NCBI GenBank assembly: GCA_965602675.1
Contig: CBFCZO010000152.1
Coordinates: forward strand, 1 to 7,368
Length of the DNA stretch: 7,368 bases
From: DATKUA01 sp965602675
Lineage (GTDB): Bacteria > Acidobacteriota > DATKUA01
Direction: 5' to 3'
The translations under genes and the position numbers were made by a program. Each line of letters begins with the position of its first letter. Position 1 is the stretch's first letter. This document shows, piece by piece, positions 5,582 through 7,368 of the stretch. The notes beneath the pieces are model-generated. The model saw only the letters and a list, made by a program, of their open reading frames with translations. It made no database searches and was not told the DNA's origin.

Positions 5582-7368
5582 ATGAAATGCTCATGCAGGA
5601 ATCTGTCGGGAATCCTTATAACGGCGATGATTGCGCTGAGCCTGTGTGCGGCGTTTTGTGCGCAGGCGGGTGCGGCGGCGGGTGTAGATCTACCGCAAAA
5701 GTGGGATCGCTGGCTCAACGAGGAGGTGATCCACATCATCTCTGGGCGCGAGCGTGAGCTGTTTCTGAAGTTGGAGAGCGAGGCGCTACGGGAGCGATTC
5801 GTCGAGAGATTCTGGGAGGTGCGCGACCCGACGCCGGGGACGGAGCTCAACGAGGCGCGTGAGGAGCACGAGCAGCGTTTGAAGTATGCCGACGAGACGT
5901 TCGGGCGGGGGAGCGTGTTCAAGGGGCGGCTGACCGACCGGGGGCGGATGTACGTGACGCTGGGTCCGCCGCGCAACCGTTACGACTTCCCCAACCAGGC
6001 CAGCCTCTATCCGACCGAGTTGTGGTTCTACGAAGCGGAGCCGCAGCTGGGCCTGCCGCCCTACTTCTACCTGATCTTCTTCAAGCGCTTCGGGGCCGGC
6101 GACTACGTGCTATACAACCCTGTGATCGACGGCCCGGGGGCGTTGATGGCCCAGGGTAATCCGATGGTTGACAATTGGACTGTGCTGCGTGCGATCGATG
6201 TCAACCTGGCGCAGGCGGCTTACAGCTACCTCCCCACCGGCGGCGGCTTCGAGCAGGGGAGGACGAATCTATCGACGCTGGTGCTGCTGGGCAGGATCGA
6301 GCAGGTGAAGGAGCAGAACGCCGACGCGGCCTACGCCGAGCGGATTGTGGCGGGTGACGAGCGTGTGACGACGGAGTACACGTTCAGCGCGTCGGAGCCG
6401 GCGAGCATCATCGTGCCGGTGGTGGACGAGCGCGGGCGGTGCTACATCGACACGGCGATCGGTTTTTTGCCGGAGCAGATGAGCCTGGGGCAGTATGAGA
6501 AGAAGATCTACGGGGCGTTGAAGCTGGAGATCCGGGTGGGCGAGGAGGGCGGCCGGACGGTGCAGAGCGAGAGCCGTGACATCGATTTCGACCTGTCGCA
6601 GGGGGATTTCGATTCGATCAAGACGCGGTCGTTCATCATCGAGAACAGGATGCCGAGTGTGCCGGGCAGTTATAACGTCGACGTGACGGTGCGCAACGAG
6701 GTATCGAAGGAGCAATTCTTCGTTACGGGCGAGGTGACCGTGCCGCCGGTGCGGGCCGTGAGTTTCGGCGCCGGGCAAATTGTTTTGGCCCAGGATCTCG
6801 CCGGCCTCAAGGGCGCCGACCTCGACCTGGTGCGGCCGCTGCAGTTCGCCGACATCAAGCTGGTGGCGAATCCGCTGAGGCGCTTTTCGGCGAGGAATCC
6901 GCTGATCCTGCATTGCCCGCTCTACCTGCCGCCGGAGCGGCGCTTGGAGCAGCCCGCCGAGGCATTGGTGGAATACAGCATCGTGGATGATCAGGGGGAG
7001 TCGCAGGTGAACGGCACGCAGGCGATCCCCAAGCAGGCCTTCTCGGCGAACGGAATGTTTCATTTCTTCATGCGCCAGCCGCTGGATGAGCTCGCGCCGG
7101 GCAATTACACGGCGGTGCTGAAGATCGATGCCGGAGGGGGTGGGGGTGAGGAGCCGCAAATCAGGCGGGCCGATTTCGCCGTTGCCGGCTCTGCGTTGCA
7201 GCCGCCGATCCACGTGGGTAAGGCCGAGTTCAATCCCGACTCGCCGGAGGTGCTGCTGGCGTTGGCGCGGATGTGGAAGGAGAAGGGTTACGCTGCCCAG
7301 GCGGAGGGGTTCCTGGAGGCCGCGGCGGGAAGAAGCGATCTGAACGACGAGCAACGCGCGCAACTCGC
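5582..7368 (+). CDS. Secreted GWxTD-domain protein (3' end beyond window)
   Basis: The frame is open from the ATG at 5582 to the window edge, giving 595 codons without a stop. The start has GGAGA at 5570-5574. An N-terminal signal peptide (hydrophobic 8-26, likely cleavage near A-Q-A29) points to export. The GWxTD domain spans about 38-150: W41 and W44-L-N-E-E-V, an E-R-E-L-F segment, F-W-E-V-R81-D-P-T-P-G-T, N90-E, E94-E-H, then T118-D-R-G-R-M-Y and G128-P-P. The signature itself reads G115-R-L-T-D119, with Arg (CGG) where the family has Trp (TGG). Residues about 240-540 look like extracytoplasmic beta-sandwich modules. A helical, TPR-like stretch starts near 552. Function of this family is not established; members are typically periplasmic or surface proteins in FCB-type and acidobacterial genomes. 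It lies 77 bases after the DUF819 gene. Confidence 0.87.
   Translation, partial: MKCSCRNLSGILITAMIALSLCAAFCAQAGAAAGVDLPQKWDRWLNEEVIHIISGRERELFLKLESEALRERFVERFWEVRDPTPGTELNEAREEHEQRLKYADETFGRGSVFKGRLTDRGRMYVTLGPPRNRYDFPNQASLYPTELWFYEAEPQLGLPPYFYLIFFKRFGAGDYVLYNPVIDGPGALMAQGNPMVDNWTVLRAIDVNLAQAAYSYLPTGGGFEQGRTNLSTLVLLGRIEQVKEQNADAAYAERIVAGDERVTTEYTFSASEPASIIVPVVDERGRCYIDTAIGFLPEQMSLGQYEKKIYGALKLEIRVGEEGGRTVQSESRDIDFDLSQGDFDSIKTRSFIIENRMPSVPGSYNVDVTVRNEVSKEQFFVTGEVTVPPVRAVSFGAGQIVLAQDLAGLKGADLDLVRPLQFADIKLVANPLRRFSARNPLILHCPLYLPPERRLEQPAEALVEYSIVDDQGESQVNGTQAIPKQAFSANGMFHFFMRQPLDELAPGNYTAVLKIDAGGGGGEEPQIRRADFAVAGSALQPPIHVGKAEFNPDSPEVLLALARMWKEKGYAAQAEGFLEAAAGRSDLNDEQRAQL

Noticed and set aside
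3984..5594. Long antisense frame of 536 codons across the DUF819 gene
   Set aside because: Its product is Arg/His/Gln-rich low-complexity sequence of the sort that GC-biased codons of a + strand gene produce in reverse. The + strand frame encodes a clear membrane protein with a ribosome binding site.
6269..7363. Antisense frame of 364 codons opposite the GWxTD gene
   Set aside because: It is Arg/Leu/His-rich with no recognisable domain and is the mirror of an uninterrupted + strand gene with family motifs.

Overview
The window is a GC-rich bacterial chromosomal segment with four well-supported genes, all on the + strand, behind a 640-base repeat-rich intergenic region. Two N-terminal lipoboxes imply a lipoprotein sorting system. 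The GWxTD-domain gene at the right end belongs to a family I associate with Acidobacteria-like and FCB-type lineages (Bacteroidetes, Zixibacteria, Gemmatimonadetes and relatives, including uncultured ones). That placement is inference from family distribution; there is no rRNA or marker gene here to confirm it.

Region 1-640 has no convincing gene. It holds two copies (about 8-153 and 220-371) of a hairpin-rich intergenic repeat. Next comes a 111-bp MITE-like palindromic element (391-501) with near-perfect inverted ends starting CAAAGGGGTCAG. The upstream region of the first gene follows, with a sigma-54-like promoter match (534-549), an operator-like dyad (603-619) and a strong Shine-Dalgarno.

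Region 641-4128 is a tandem pair of paralogous lipoproteins of the serine beta-lactamase-like / CubicO (S12) family. Each has intact SxxK and YSN motifs, an HxG motif in place of KTG, and two C-terminal beta-type modules that each open with a YVGxY motif. A strong GC-rich hairpin (4143-4174) follows the pair.

Region 4188-5504 has a possible 40-codon small ORF whose stop codon directly abuts the start of a DUF819-family multi-spanning membrane protein. Region 5582-7368 is a secreted GWxTD-domain protein that runs off the window. Its signature motif reads G-R-L-T-D, so the defining tryptophan is replaced by arginine.

A plausible, unproven reading is that the two surface-anchored hydrolases process a peptide- or ester-like substrate outside the cytoplasm and the DUF819 protein moves a product across the inner membrane. 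The terminator-like hairpin argues that hydrolases and transporter are separate transcription units. The GWxTD gene may be an independent neighbour. I see no clear sign of a wholly new multi-gene system; the least explained features are the repeats, the abutting small ORF and the altered GWxTD motif.
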